A stretch of 64,000 nucleotides of DNA from RGIG8050 sp045588915 (GTDB taxonomy: Bacteria; Bacillota; Clostridia; Christensenellales; UBA1242). Below are positions 53,744-62,860 of this stretch, piece after piece. The number at the start of each line of letters is the position of its first letter. Within the stretch, counting starts at the first letter, position 1. Under the pieces are notes generated by a model. The model was not told the DNA's origin and ran no database searches. It worked only from the letters and a program-made list of their open reading frames with translations. The position numbers and the translations under genes were made by a program. The stretch covers positions 124,001 to 188,000 of the forward strand of contig JAZNFA010000004.1 of NCBI GenBank assembly GCA_045588915.1. Reading direction: 5' to 3'.

Positions 53744-54661
53744 TTACATTGTACGATCATCAAATTGCTTTGGCTTATTGCGACAAGCTTGCAACAGTAC
53801 AACACTTGCTTGCTGATACTTAGCTAATCGTTTATCTAAACGTTGTAATTCCTTAGGCTTCATTTCCATTGTTGGTGCAAATAAACCGATCTCTTTTAAA
53901 ATACTTTGATGTTCTTGACCATAATCATAGATACGACGTTGCATCCAAACTTTTTTGTGTGCCTGTTGAAAGTGTTGTAAAACTTTCTTTTGTGATTTGG
54001 TTGGATGAATAAATTTAGTTTTACTAATCGGGTAACATTCATTTTCAAAAGCAATTTCCATACTTTCTGGCAACCATAATTGACTATTCTTTTCTAAAAA
54101 GACTTCGACTCTATGTTCGTCAATACCCAACTTTGTGAACGAGCGTATAACTTGTTCACGGAATTGCTTATCATAATCCTTAATATATTGATAATCATAA
54201 GGACACATTCCATCGATTAAAGCGTTAGGCACTGGATTACGTAACATATGATTTAGTTGGATGCTCATTAACCTTTCAATATAGTTATTGCGTTCAATTT
54301 CAAACAATGGTGATGCTTGGACAAAGGCATTTGCGTTCGCAATCTTGAATTTGTTTTTAAATTCTTTACTTTCAGCAACCTGTGTTAAACACTTAGCCAA
54401 CCATTCATTATCATACAAATGGAATGGTAAAAAATCAGAAGTGTACATTGTTGTTGGTAATTCTTCAGGTTTCGCAAACTCTAAACCTATCAAAGTGCGT
54501 GCAATGTCGTGTTCTTTCGGAAACATTTGACAGATACAATCACACAAAGCTTTAAGCTGTGCAGTCTCCTTATCAATTAAGGCAGTGTCTTTTTGAACTC
54601 TTTTCGAGTGTTGTTTCATACGTTGAGTATTAAAAATATCTGATAATTTTTTTAGTTTCAT
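53744..54661 (-). CDS. Paralogue C of an unknown tandem family
   Basis: 305 residues from ATG 54661. Blocks as in B: CQMFPKEHDIART near 50, FLPFHLYDNEWLAKCLTQV near 85, DYDKQFREQVIRSFTKLGI near 170, LEKNSQLWLPESMEIAFENECYP near 195, VWMQRRIYDYGQEHQSILKEIG near 245, TMEMKPKELQRLDKRLAKYQ. The longer reading from 54688 starts upstream of the -10 box. Function unknown. Confidence 0.8.
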   Translation of the reverse strand: MKLKKLSDIFNTQRMKQHSKRVQKDTALIDKETAQLKALCDCICQMFPKEHDIARTLIGLEFAKPEELPTTMYTSDFLPFHLYDNEWLAKCLTQVAESKEFKNKFKIANANAFVQASPLFEIERNNYIERLMSIQLNHMLRNPVPNALIDGMCPYDYQYIKDYDKQFREQVIRSFTKLGIDEHRVEVFLEKNSQLWLPESMEIAFENECYPISKTKFIHPTKSQKKVLQHFQQAHKKVWMQRRIYDYGQEHQSILKEIGLFAPTMEMKPKELQRLDKRLAKYQQASVVLLQACRNKPKQFDDRTM

Positions 54662-54698
54662 CACATTTATTATATATGATTGCAACAAGCAAGGTCAA
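54662..54698 (-). promoter_or_regulatory. Promoter of paralogue C, leaderless type
   Basis: Minus strand TTGACC (54698-54693), an 18-bp spacer, TATAAT (54674-54669), then 7 nt to ATG 54661. Confidence 0.75.
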
Positions 54699-54718
54699 TA
54701 CCCACGGCTAATTTTGGA

Positions 54719-55275
54719 TTACATTTCGTAATTAACGACATTATCATAAATTAAAGAACCAAGTCTATTGATTTTATTTTTAACACTGCGCGCTTGACCA
54801 GGTGTAAGTTTCATATTTTGTGTCGCTACACCTAATTCATCAATGACGTGTTTATGTTTTAGGTAATATTTATATTCACGATAAATGAACCAATTTTCCT
54901 TAAAAGTTTTTTCTAATAGTTTATTTTGCGATGATTGCATCACATAATAATCGTCATTTTTAACGTGTAAGTAATAATAAAAATCAATCGCTTTTTTCAC
55001 TGACATCTTGCTTTTTTTGATTAGCAATCCCACTGATATGTTTAACCATCCAATCTTTATTGGATAAATGCAAAGCTACAATATTATTTTCTACTTTCTT
55101 CGTCAGGGAAAATCAAAGGCAATAATTGAAATAACCGTTCAAATTCTAATTTTTTATTTGTATCATCTTTAAAAGGAATTGAATCATTTGTAAACTTATC
55201 AAGAGTTAATTCTTTGACTTGCTGTGGTTTTTGTTGATGACAAAAACTGCTTTTTAAATTGTGGAGTTTCGGCAT
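54719..55275 (-). pseudogene. Decayed fourth paralogue of the tandem family
   Basis: Three pieces in different frames read as one shortened family member. The first (55275-55084) contains LFQLLPLIFPDEESRK and stops. A shifted frame then gives NNIVALHLSNKDWMVKHIS, the family LHLYDDNWL block, before another stop. The last (55033-54719) has SVKKAIDFYYYLH and the C-terminal blocks FIYREYKYYLKHKHVIDELG, ATQNMKLTP. The central LEKNADLW block is missing. So at least two frameshifts and one deletion. The first piece starts 2 nt after the stop of paralogue E. Confidence 0.75.
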
Positions 55276-55277
55276 TC

Positions 55278-56225
55278 TTAAATACTTTTCTCTACTTCAC
55301 TTTTGTTTTTAACTTTGTTTTTTTCTTGACTTTGTTTTAACAAAGCAACACGTTCGTCATTAAAACCAGTAGATTTTTTAATACAATCAAAATAACTAAA
55401 TTGACTCATACCCATATTTTCAGTGAAAGTTCCTGCTTTTTTAATCACTTTAAAATGATTCCCACCATAATAAAATTCATAATGTTTTAACCATTCTTCG
55501 CGATGCTTTTTATGCAATTCACACCACTTCATATAAAGATTATCATTCTTTGGTTCGTCAGCTTGTGGATAATAAAATTCGTCAAAAGCACGTATCATAT
55601 TTTGTCGGCGCCATAAGTCTGCATTCTTTTCTAAATTAAATTCAGCAGTAGATCGTTTTAACCCTAAAATTTTCATACAAAAAATAACTTTGTCGCGGAG
55701 AATTTCATCATAAGGAACAAAACAACGACGAACTTTTTTATCACAAAAAGGATCGGACACGGTGGTATTTGCAATAAACTCTTTAACAAAACTATCTTGA
55801 TAATTACTTAAACCTTGATTAAATTCAAGTGAATCTCGGATAAAGTTTTTAACGACAGTACGACTGTAATTAAATTCAGGAACTTCCTTTTTAACAACAG
55901 CAATAACATGCTCTGCAAGAAATTCATAATCATTCATATGTAAAGGCAAACGCTTGACAGGTTCTTTTTGTGTTTTTTCAAAATTCTTAATTTCTTTTTT
56001 AACAATTTCCACCATGCGCTTACGTTGTTCTACGTTAAAGCTTTTGTCTTCAAGCAAAACATCTTCAATATTAAATTCATGGAAAAACTGACAAATGTTC
56101 ACTACGGAATCATTATCCATTGTGAAAATTTTATCAAGGTTTTCGATAATAACTTTAAACTGTGGTTTTAATTTTGTGCTTGTTACAGTTGTACTTAGTT
56201 TCGTTAATTTTTTTGCATCAGCCAT
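55278..56225 (-). CDS. Paralogue E of an unknown tandem family
   Basis: 315 residues. Family blocks: VKRLPLHMNDYEFLAEHVIAV near residue 95, YDEILRDKVIFCMKILGL near 175, FNLEKNADLWRRQNMIRAFDEFYYP near 200, HREEWLKHYEFYYGGNHFKVIKKAG near 245, TENMGMSQFSYFD. The C-terminus is Lys/Glu-rich. First gene of the array as read, with its own TTGACA promoter, and apparently co-transcribed with the decayed copy. No known domain, no membrane helix, no signal peptide. Confidence 0.8.
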   Translation of the reverse strand: MADAKKLTKLSTTVTSTKLKPQFKVIIENLDKIFTMDNDSVVNICQFFHEFNIEDVLLEDKSFNVEQRKRMVEIVKKEIKNFEKTQKEPVKRLPLHMNDYEFLAEHVIAVVKKEVPEFNYSRTVVKNFIRDSLEFNQGLSNYQDSFVKEFIANTTVSDPFCDKKVRRCFVPYDEILRDKVIFCMKILGLKRSTAEFNLEKNADLWRRQNMIRAFDEFYYPQADEPKNDNLYMKWCELHKKHREEWLKHYEFYYGGNHFKVIKKAGTFTENMGMSQFSYFDCIKKSTGFNDERVALLKQSQEKNKVKNKSEVEKSI

Positions 56226-56263
56226 ATATTATATGTATATAACTTTCTGAACACAAATGTCAA
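56226..56263 (-). promoter_or_regulatory. Promoter of paralogue E
   Basis: Minus strand TTGACA (56263-56258), an 18-bp spacer, TATACA (56239-56234), then 8 nt to ATG 56225. It overlaps the last codon of the alkaline phosphatase gene. Confidence 0.6.
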
Positions 56264-57489
56264 TATGCAGTTGAAAAATTTTCTGTCATATCTTGGTAAA
56301 ATTTGTCTAAATTCTTCACATATTGTTGAATAAAGGATACTTTTAGCTCTTCAGTTGTTTCAGCATCAATATTTGTTAAATCCAATGTTTGATACTTTAC
56401 GATTTTTTTACAAATATGGAAAATGTTAGTATTATCAATTAAGTTTCGGTTAAGTTGATTTTTTTCTTTATTTGGTCGTTTCATAAATAAATGGACATTG
56501 GTTGCACTGTGGTCGCCACTGGTATAAAGCGTATTGTTCATTCTTTCTAATTCGGCTTTATCTTCTGCCAATTGTAAGCCACCTGTTTCGTGGTCGGCTG
56601 TAATCATCACGACGGTATCATCACGCCCAGCACAGAATTCATAAACAGCTTCAATCATTGCGGCGAAATACGCAACTTCATGCAGAGCATTAACCAATTG
56701 ATTTCCGTGACTATATTTATCGATCCAACCATTTTCAATCATTAAACAAAAACCATTTTCGTTATCAAGATAATTTAAAACGTTTTTAATTAAAGCTGGG
56801 AAATCTACCCAATCTCGACCAGGATTAGTCTGCTCGTGATTATATGGTGATAGCAAATCAGGAAACATTGCAATGTATTTTTCGTTTGGGTTTAAAGTTT
56901 CAGGAAAATCATCTGTTGTATTCGAAAAATGATATCCATTACGATAAAAACCAATATAGCTATTATCATACTCTGCCGCACGAGCACCAATCAAAATATC
57001 AATACCACTGTTAATTTGGTCTTGCACAATTTCGTCAAGATTATTACGTGATTTTGTATGTGCCGAATAAGCACCTGGGGTTGCTCCGTGTAAGGTATCT
57101 GATGTCAAAATGCCAGTTTTCTTACCTTGTTTTTGTGCAATTTCCATTAAGTTTTCAATGTCTTTTCTTTCGTGCCAACCAATTTCGCCATTATTAAATT
57201 TTTGACCGGTTGCCAACGCACTTCCGGATGCCGCACTGTCTGTGACCGGACTGTCTTTCGAGTGTGTAGTAACATCACACACATAATCGTCTTCAAAAGC
57301 GTATTGATCAACATCAAAATAGGTTTTAGCATTCTTTAAATGATTCGGACCAAAACCATCGCCAATCATGACGATGACGTTTTTAATTTCGCCATGGATA
57401 TTATCTATTTGTGGTTTTGGTGAGCATCCCACAAAGCTCATCATCACAACCAATAAACACGATAACGTAATGGCAAACTTTTTTTTCAT
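56260..57489 (-). CDS. Alkaline phosphatase, lipoprotein
   Basis: 409 residues. A lipoprotein signal peptide with lipobox FVGC (Cys about 22) implies anchoring outside the membrane. Alkaline phosphatase motifs: VIVMIGDGFGPNH (metal), VTDSAASGSALATG with the Ser nucleophile, TSDTLHGATPGAYSAHT and ITADHETGG. It hydrolyses phosphomonoesters to release phosphate. A Shine-Dalgarno site (AGAGGT) precedes the ATG. No Pho-type regulator is visible. Confidence 0.93.
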   Translation of the reverse strand: MKKKFAITLSCLLVVMMSFVGCSPKPQIDNIHGEIKNVIVMIGDGFGPNHLKNAKTYFDVDQYAFEDDYVCDVTTHSKDSPVTDSAASGSALATGQKFNNGEIGWHERKDIENLMEIAQKQGKKTGILTSDTLHGATPGAYSAHTKSRNNLDEIVQDQINSGIDILIGARAAEYDNSYIGFYRNGYHFSNTTDDFPETLNPNEKYIAMFPDLLSPYNHEQTNPGRDWVDFPALIKNVLNYLDNENGFCLMIENGWIDKYSHGNQLVNALHEVAYFAAMIEAVYEFCAGRDDTVVMITADHETGGLQLAEDKAELERMNNTLYTSGDHSATNVHLFMKRPNKEKNQLNRNLIDNTNIFHICKKIVKYQTLDLTNIDAETTEELKVSFIQQYVKNLDKFYQDMTENFSTAY

Positions 57490-57545
57490 TTGTTACCTCT
57501 GGTTTTATTTAAATGCATAACTTAATATTTGGCAACTGAAAATTT

Positions 57546-58331
57546 TTAGTCGACATTCACACCTTTACGGAAAGCTTTAAGTGATAAAACATAGAAAACC
57601 ACAATCAGAATTGTATAAACAACAACCCCGGTCCATAAGACACTCATCAAAGCCGAACTGGTCAAAGTTAATGTTGCACCGGTTAATTGAATACCATTAG
57701 CAGCTAAAACAATGACCATAAAAACAAACAATACACTGATTGCAGCAAATGATAATGCCGTTGTGATTAAAAAGGTTTTTAACACTCGGTTTTCTTTGGC
57801 GCGATAAGCAAGTACGATAGAATAAAAAATTATGGCAATAAACATCAAGAATTCCACAACCACCAAAGCAACAAACAACGACACTAACCAGCCAATCGAG
57901 AATTCACCAATAATTACAAAAGAAAGAATGAATGCCAAGCTATCGAACATAGTTGGAGTGAAGAACATAATCAATAACGAAACTACCATCACCACAAAAC
58001 CTAAACCGATTTCAATCAAAGCTGTCAAAAATTTAGAGTTGATAATTTGGTTTTTGGTAACTGGTAACGTGTGCGTTAAATAAGATTCATCACCGTATAA
58101 AGATTTTGTAAAATTTAAAAAGTTACGCAAGAACGGTTGCAAAATAACGTTCACCACCAATGCGTAAAAAACAGAATCAAAGACGATACCCAACACCTTA
58201 AATAAAACGATATTTTCCCCCAATTCTTTACAAACGCGCGTAATTGTCGCCACAGCAATTGTTGCCACAAACAAAATCCACAACCAACGCATATTGCGAT
58301 TTAAGTCTTTTTTTAACAACTTACCTAACAT
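57546..58331 (-). CDS. ABC transporter permease (ABC-2 type)
   Basis: 261 residues from ATG 58331, which has a perfect AGGAGG 7 nt upstream inside the ATPase gene. About six hydrophobic segments. The start MLGKLLKKDLNRNMRWLW is typical for this exporter type. The gene overlaps the ATPase by 11 nt, so the two are coupled. Substrate unknown. Confidence 0.85.
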   Translation of the reverse strand: MLGKLLKKDLNRNMRWLWILFVATIAVATITRVCKELGENIVLFKVLGIVFDSVFYALVVNVILQPFLRNFLNFTKSLYGDESYLTHTLPVTKNQIINSKFLTALIEIGLGFVVMVVSLLIMFFTPTMFDSLAFILSFVIIGEFSIGWLVSLFVALVVVEFLMFIAIIFYSIVLAYRAKENRVLKTFLITTALSFAAISVLFVFMVIVLAANGIQLTGATLTLTSSALMSVLWTGVVVYTILIVVFYVLSLKAFRKGVNVD

Positions 58332-59022
58332 AAAATTTCCTCCTGAAAATTTCATCAATTGACGCTTTTTCTTTTTGACGTAACGTTTCAGCATTTTCTT
58401 GCAAGATAACTGTTCCATTATCAATCATAATAACTTCATCCAAGATTTTTTCAATATCGGCAATCATATGGGTAGAAATCAACAAGGTTGCATCTTGATT
58501 AAAGTTTTTCAAAATGGTTTGCAAAATATAATCACGACTGGCTGGGTCAACGCCACCCAAAGGTTCATCAAGAATATAAATCTTGGCACGACGACTCATC
58601 ACCATTACCAATTGGACTTTTTCTTTCATACCTTTACTCATTTTGGCAAGGCGCATATTTTTATCTAATTGCAAATCTACCAAAAGTTTTTCGGCTTTCT
58701 CACGGTCAAAATCTTCATAAAAATCTGCGAACATCTGGATGACTTCGCTGACACGTAAACCCGAATCAAGATAAGTACGTTCTGGCAAAAAGGAAACGAC
58801 TTTTTTCGTGGCAACACCAACCGGTTGCCCATCAATCAAAACCTCACCACTGGTAGCCGTTAATAAGTCATTGGCTAATTTAAACAAAGTCGATTTACCA
58901 CTACCATTCTTCCCCAACAACCCCACAACCTTGCCGGCAGGAATTTGCAAGTTAATATCACGCAAAACGGTGGTATCACCAAAACTTTTATTCACGTGAC
59001 GATACTCTAAAATCACACTCAT
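58321..59022 (-). CDS. ABC transporter ATP-binding protein, YtrB/EcsA-like
   Basis: 233 residues. Walker A GKNGSGKST, signature MSKGMKEKVQLV, Walker B IYILDEPLGGVDP and H-loop STHMI are complete. The QFxL-type Q loop is FLPERTYLD, seen in the YtrB-like exporter group. Its partner permease starts within its last codons. Upstream sequence has TATGGT and TAAATT near the ATG but no clear promoter. Confidence 0.92.
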   Translation of the reverse strand: MSVILEYRHVNKSFGDTTVLRDINLQIPAGKVVGLLGKNGSGKSTLFKLANDLLTATSGEVLIDGQPVGVATKKVVSFLPERTYLDSGLRVSEVIQMFADFYEDFDREKAEKLLVDLQLDKNMRLAKMSKGMKEKVQLVMVMSRRAKIYILDEPLGGVDPASRDYILQTILKNFNQDATLLISTHMIADIEKILDEVIMIDNGTVILQENAETLRQKEKASIDEIFRRKFYVR

Positions 59023-59070
59023 AATTTAACGTACCATAATTTAATCAAATGGCCAACAAATATTACTAAA

Positions 59071-59103
59071 TAAAAAGTTCCACACCCATAACGAATGTGG
59101 AAC
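59071..59103 (-). terminator. Terminator after the two-helix membrane protein gene
   Basis: Stem GTTCCACA / TGTGGAAC (59077-59084 with 59096-59103), followed on the minus strand by TTTTTA. Confidence 0.75.
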
Positions 59104-59128
59104 ATAGTTTATTCGATACAATTTATAA

Positions 59129-59632
59129 TTATTCTGCTGGTACAACTTTAGCTTTTTTCTTATTGCTCAAAACGATGTAAACTGTACTTGCAGCTGCACC
59201 GCAAAGACCAATCAACATAAAGACAATGTATACTGCTCTTGCAGTTTCTTCACCTTGGTTCTTGATAGTAATTGAGTAACCACTGTCTGCAACTTTAATT
59301 TCAAATGCATTAATGTTACCCATTGGTTCGTATTCGCCACCTTCAACATAAGTAAACATCAATTTTCCATCAACAACTTTATAGAATACTTCTTCCTTTT
59401 GATATTCAGTATCAATTGCATTTTTGATTGTGGTTTCCATTGTTCCCTTACCATTGTTATTTAAGGTAAGTTCCATTCTAATATTAATGCCAGCCATTGA
59501 ATCATCATAAACGTAAGTACTGTTTGAATAAGGTTTGACACAGTTAACAATCAATGTTACCAAGTAAACCACAAACAAGCCAACCGACAAGCACAAGGCA
59601 GGGATTTTTAAGAATTTTTTTAATTTTTCCAT
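59129..59632 (-). CDS. Membrane protein with an extracytoplasmic domain, unknown
   Basis: 167 residues: a Lys-rich start, a transmembrane helix near 12-32, a soluble domain of about 95 residues (GINIRMELTLNNNGKGTMET...FEIKVADSGYSITIKN) and a second helix near 133-155 with a Lys-rich tail. The topology places the soluble domain outside. A Shine-Dalgarno site (GGAGGT) precedes the ATG. Not recognised. Confidence 0.7.
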   Translation of the reverse strand: MEKLKKFLKIPALCLSVGLFVVYLVTLIVNCVKPYSNSTYVYDDSMAGINIRMELTLNNNGKGTMETTIKNAIDTEYQKEEVFYKVVDGKLMFTYVEGGEYEPMGNINAFEIKVADSGYSITIKNQGEETARAVYIVFMLIGLCGAAASTVYIVLSNKKKAKVVPAE

Positions 59633-59726
59633 TTTTATTTACCTCCAAAATGAATATAATTTTATATATCACATTTGTCGAAAAATGTCAAATTGTATGA
59701 TATCGCTCTAATCGCATTCTTATTTG

Positions 59727-61121
59727 TTAATTTAAACTTTTTGATTTAAAACTCTGCACAAAGCGAATTGTCATTAAAACAACAGCAATTCCAGTAAAAA
59801 TATTTGCCGTATAATAAATTGAATACACTAATAAATCTTTAAAGATTTTAAAATAATACATATATGTAATCAATACACCGTATTCAAGCAAGATATATGA
59901 ATGCAGTGAAATTTTATCTTGAGTAATCATTAAATAGACAAACATAAAAATCTCGGCAATGTAATAATAACGGTCAAGCATTTTGGGCATAAAGAAGACA
60001 CAAATCATAGGAATAAAAGCTGATAAAAAAATCACATCGCGCGCTTCCAATTGGTTTCGTTTCGTTTTGCAAACACGCAGAATAATGAACGTTAAAATAG
60101 CAATTACAATACTAATAAAAATAAAAGTTAAGATGGAATACCAAATACTTGTTTTTGTAATTAAGCCTGTTGCTAAAAACAAGTTGGCGCAATTTCCCCA
60201 TAACGCTTGTCCTTCGTTGCCAACAAAAATCTGATTGAAATAAATTTCAAAAACTTTAAATATCGAACCACCGAAAAAAACTGAAACGATATTTATGACA
60301 ATAAAAACTAAAGGCGTTAACCAAATGTGTCTCCAGTATAAATATTTTTCGCCATTACTATTCCGACAAAGCAATAAAATAAGCACTACTGGATAAACTA
60401 ACAAAATTTGTAATTTCATTGCTAAACCAAACCCCATCATAACAAAACACCAAATTGATTTATGTTGTACTGCAAAATAAATTCCGGCAATCGCAAAAAA
60501 TGAATACACGACATCACACTGTGCCCATTGGCTGGTGTTCAACAATGGAATAAGAAGTAATAAGGCGATTGCCAAATGAACAGGATTTGCTTTGTCTTTT
60601 TTCACAACGGCAATCAGTTTCATTACAATAATTGCAGTTGCGACCTCAATATAAAAAGAAAGAGTTTTAATCAAATATAAACTAGAAATTGGCAAACGAC
60701 TGACTAAAATTAAAAAATAATTATAAAAAGGTGCGTAATTACCGACTTGCTGAATAAAACAATCCTGAAGCGATAAAGACTGATACTCTTTTATCCACTC
60801 CGACAAAAAACAAAGATAATCATCACTAATATAATCAGCCAACAAAATTCTAATCACATAAGATAAAGTAAACAAAGATAAAACAATAAACGTAGTTTTA
60901 CTTTTACCACATTGACAAATTGTCCAGATAGCTAATCCGATAAATGGCAAAAGCGTTGCAAGATAAATAAAAATTATACTCGCAACTTTAAAGTTATTGG
61001 TTAAACTCTTGCCCGATGGCAATCTCATTTGTCCAATTTCACTGTACAAAAAAATACAAACAAAAAAAGCTAATACTAAACAAACAACAACTTTAAGTGG
61101 TATTAACTTCTTTTGTTTCAT
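59727..61121 (-). CDS. GT-C-type membrane glycosyltransferase
   Basis: 464 residues, about ten to twelve hydrophobic segments. The extracytoplasmic loop motif LADYISDDYLCFLSEWIKEY after the second or third helix resembles the DxD region of GT-C enzymes, and NTSQWAQCDVVYSFFAIAGIYFA resembles the GT87/DUF2029 family, which use polyprenyl-phosphate sugars. The probable product is a mannosyl- or glucosyltransferase for envelope glycans. The start has GGAG 5 nt upstream. It follows the tRNA-Ser gene. Confidence 0.75.
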   Translation of the reverse strand: MKQKKLIPLKVVVCLVLAFFVCIFLYSEIGQMRLPSGKSLTNNFKVASIIFIYLATLLPFIGLAIWTICQCGKSKTTFIVLSLFTLSYVIRILLADYISDDYLCFLSEWIKEYQSLSLQDCFIQQVGNYAPFYNYFLILVSRLPISSLYLIKTLSFYIEVATAIIVMKLIAVVKKDKANPVHLAIALLLLIPLLNTSQWAQCDVVYSFFAIAGIYFAVQHKSIWCFVMMGFGLAMKLQILLVYPVVLILLLCRNSNGEKYLYWRHIWLTPLVFIVINIVSVFFGGSIFKVFEIYFNQIFVGNEGQALWGNCANLFLATGLITKTSIWYSILTFIFISIVIAILTFIILRVCKTKRNQLEARDVIFLSAFIPMICVFFMPKMLDRYYYIAEIFMFVYLMITQDKISLHSYILLEYGVLITYMYYFKIFKDLLVYSIYYTANIFTGIAVVLMTIRFVQSFKSKSLN

Positions 61122-61168
61122 TGCTTCTCCAATCGAATTGTTTTACCGGAAAAGTAAATTTTTTAAAT

Positions 61169-61258
61169 TGGCGGAGAGACAGGGATTCGAACCCTGGCCG
61201 CCTTTTACAGCGCTACTCCCTTAGCAGGGGAGCCCCTTAACCGCTTGGGTACCTCTCC
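61169..61258 (-). tRNA. tRNA-Ser (anticodon GCU)
   Basis: 90 nt on the minus strand with a 7-bp acceptor stem (GGAGAGG with CTCTCC plus discriminator), long class II variable arm, T-arm GGTTCGAATCC and encoded CCA. The anticodon loop is CTGCTAA, anticodon GCT. Confidence 0.95.
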
Positions 61259-61336
61259 AGGTTATTTCAGTCTATGGTGTAATTTGATTTTTGTCAAGTT
61301 TTGTTCGCCACATAAACTGAAATAATTTAATGTTTT

Positions 61337-62860
61337 TTACTTAATTTTTACCATACTTGGATTGAACGCTGGATTTACCGGAACACCCATTAAGGTACAA
61401 ACTGTCGCAGCAATATTCGTTAAACCGAACTCGCCGTCTTGCAATTTTACATCTGGCGTTCCAAATGGACAAATTATCATCGGGACTAAATTGTTTGTAT
61501 GTGAAGTTTTGGTCTTGCCTGTTTCGTCCGCCATTTCTTCGGCGTTGCCGTGGTCAGCCGTAATAATCAAATTAACACCTTGCGCACGACAAACCTCGTA
61601 CAAGCGCCCTACACATTCATCAACCGTTTGGCAAGCAATCACAGCTGCGTCAAAGTTACCGGTATGACCTACCATATCTGGATTTGGTAAATTACATTTT
61701 AAGAAATCGTATTCGCCGCTTTCAATCGCCGCAATCAATTTTTCGGTAATTGGTTCAGCTTGCATTTTCGGAGCTTTATCATACAAGTTATTCAACTTAT
61801 CACTGGGAATTTCTAACCATGTTTCTATTTGTGAATCAATTGGTGCACTTTTGTTGCCATTAAAGAAATAAGTCATATGACCGAATTTAACCGTTTCGGT
61901 AACTGTGTACTGACGCACACCGTGTTCACATAACCAAGAAGTCAATGTGTTGTTAATTACTGGTGGTTCACATAAATAGTTCGCAGGCAAATTCATTTCG
62001 GCATCATACTGTAAGATACCAGCGAAATAACAATCTTTAATCATTGCAAATTGTTCAGCCGTGATATAGTCGCCGTTATCGAACATACGAGCTGTTTCAA
62101 CGGCACGGTCGCCACGATAATTTAACAATAAAATTGCTTCACCGTTTTTAATTAAGTTATCAGGGTCAACGATGACTGGTGGAACTTGTTCGTCAGACAA
62201 GGTCGGATGCGCTTGATAAAATTCTTCCAAATACGTACGCCAATCTTGAACCACAGGTGCTTTCCCTTCCACACAGACTTCAAAAGCTTTAGTGAGCATT
62301 TCGGTTTGCGCTTGATAACGGTCCATAAAGATTTGACCACGTCCACCGATAACTGACAAGTTTGGTACTTGTGCCAAAAATTCAGCTGCCGAACGTGGAC
62401 TGACGTCACGTCCATCGGTAATCGCAATCACGCTGAATGGCAAGTTTTGTTTTTGACATTGTTCAATAACTTGAAACAAATGTTCAATATTACTGTGTAC
62501 TCGTCCGTTACTGCACAAGATGATAATGTTCAATTTTGGGAAAGTGCTGATTTTTTGCCAGACGGATGATTCAAAAATCTTACCAGTGGCAAAGGCATCA
62601 TTCAACAAAGATAAGCCCTGCTTAATTGTTACACCAGCACCCATTGCATTGTGGCCAACTTCACTATTGCCGGCATCTTTCGCACTATCAAGTCCCACCT
62701 CGTGTCCACTGGCACGGATTAAAGTACTGAGATGCGCTGCCTTTGCTTTGTTTAAGTTTGGCATACCTGCCGCCGTTACAGCATTTCCTGCTGTGCGTTC
62801 ACAATGACCTAAACCGTCCATTACACATAAAACCGTTTTGTTAAATTGTTTATTTGTCAT
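61337..62860 (-). CDS. gpmI: 2,3-bisphosphoglycerate-independent phosphoglycerate mutase
   Basis: 507 residues, complete. The start VLCVMDGLGHCERTAGNAV holds metal-site Asp, and the Ser nucleophile is in KDAGNSEVGHNAMGAG (about 62). Further blocks: ITDGRDVSPRSA, GRGQIFMDRYQ, NYRGDRAVETARMF, TADHGNAEEM. Converts 3- to 2-phosphoglycerate with Mn2+. It overlaps the TPI-like gene by 11 nt at the start, so it belongs to the pgk-tpi-gpmI operon. Confidence 0.95.
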   Translation of the reverse strand: MTNKQFNKTVLCVMDGLGHCERTAGNAVTAAGMPNLNKAKAAHLSTLIRASGHEVGLDSAKDAGNSEVGHNAMGAGVTIKQGLSLLNDAFATGKIFESSVWQKISTFPKLNIIILCSNGRVHSNIEHLFQVIEQCQKQNLPFSVIAITDGRDVSPRSAAEFLAQVPNLSVIGGRGQIFMDRYQAQTEMLTKAFEVCVEGKAPVVQDWRTYLEEFYQAHPTLSDEQVPPVIVDPDNLIKNGEAILLLNYRGDRAVETARMFDNGDYITAEQFAMIKDCYFAGILQYDAEMNLPANYLCEPPVINNTLTSWLCEHGVRQYTVTETVKFGHMTYFFNGNKSAPIDSQIETWLEIPSDKLNNLYDKAPKMQAEPITEKLIAAIESGEYDFLKCNLPNPDMVGHTGNFDAAVIACQTVDECVGRLYEVCRAQGVNLIITADHGNAEEMADETGKTKTSHTNNLVPMIICPFGTPDVKLQDGEFGLTNIAATVCTLMGVPVNPAFNPSMVKIK

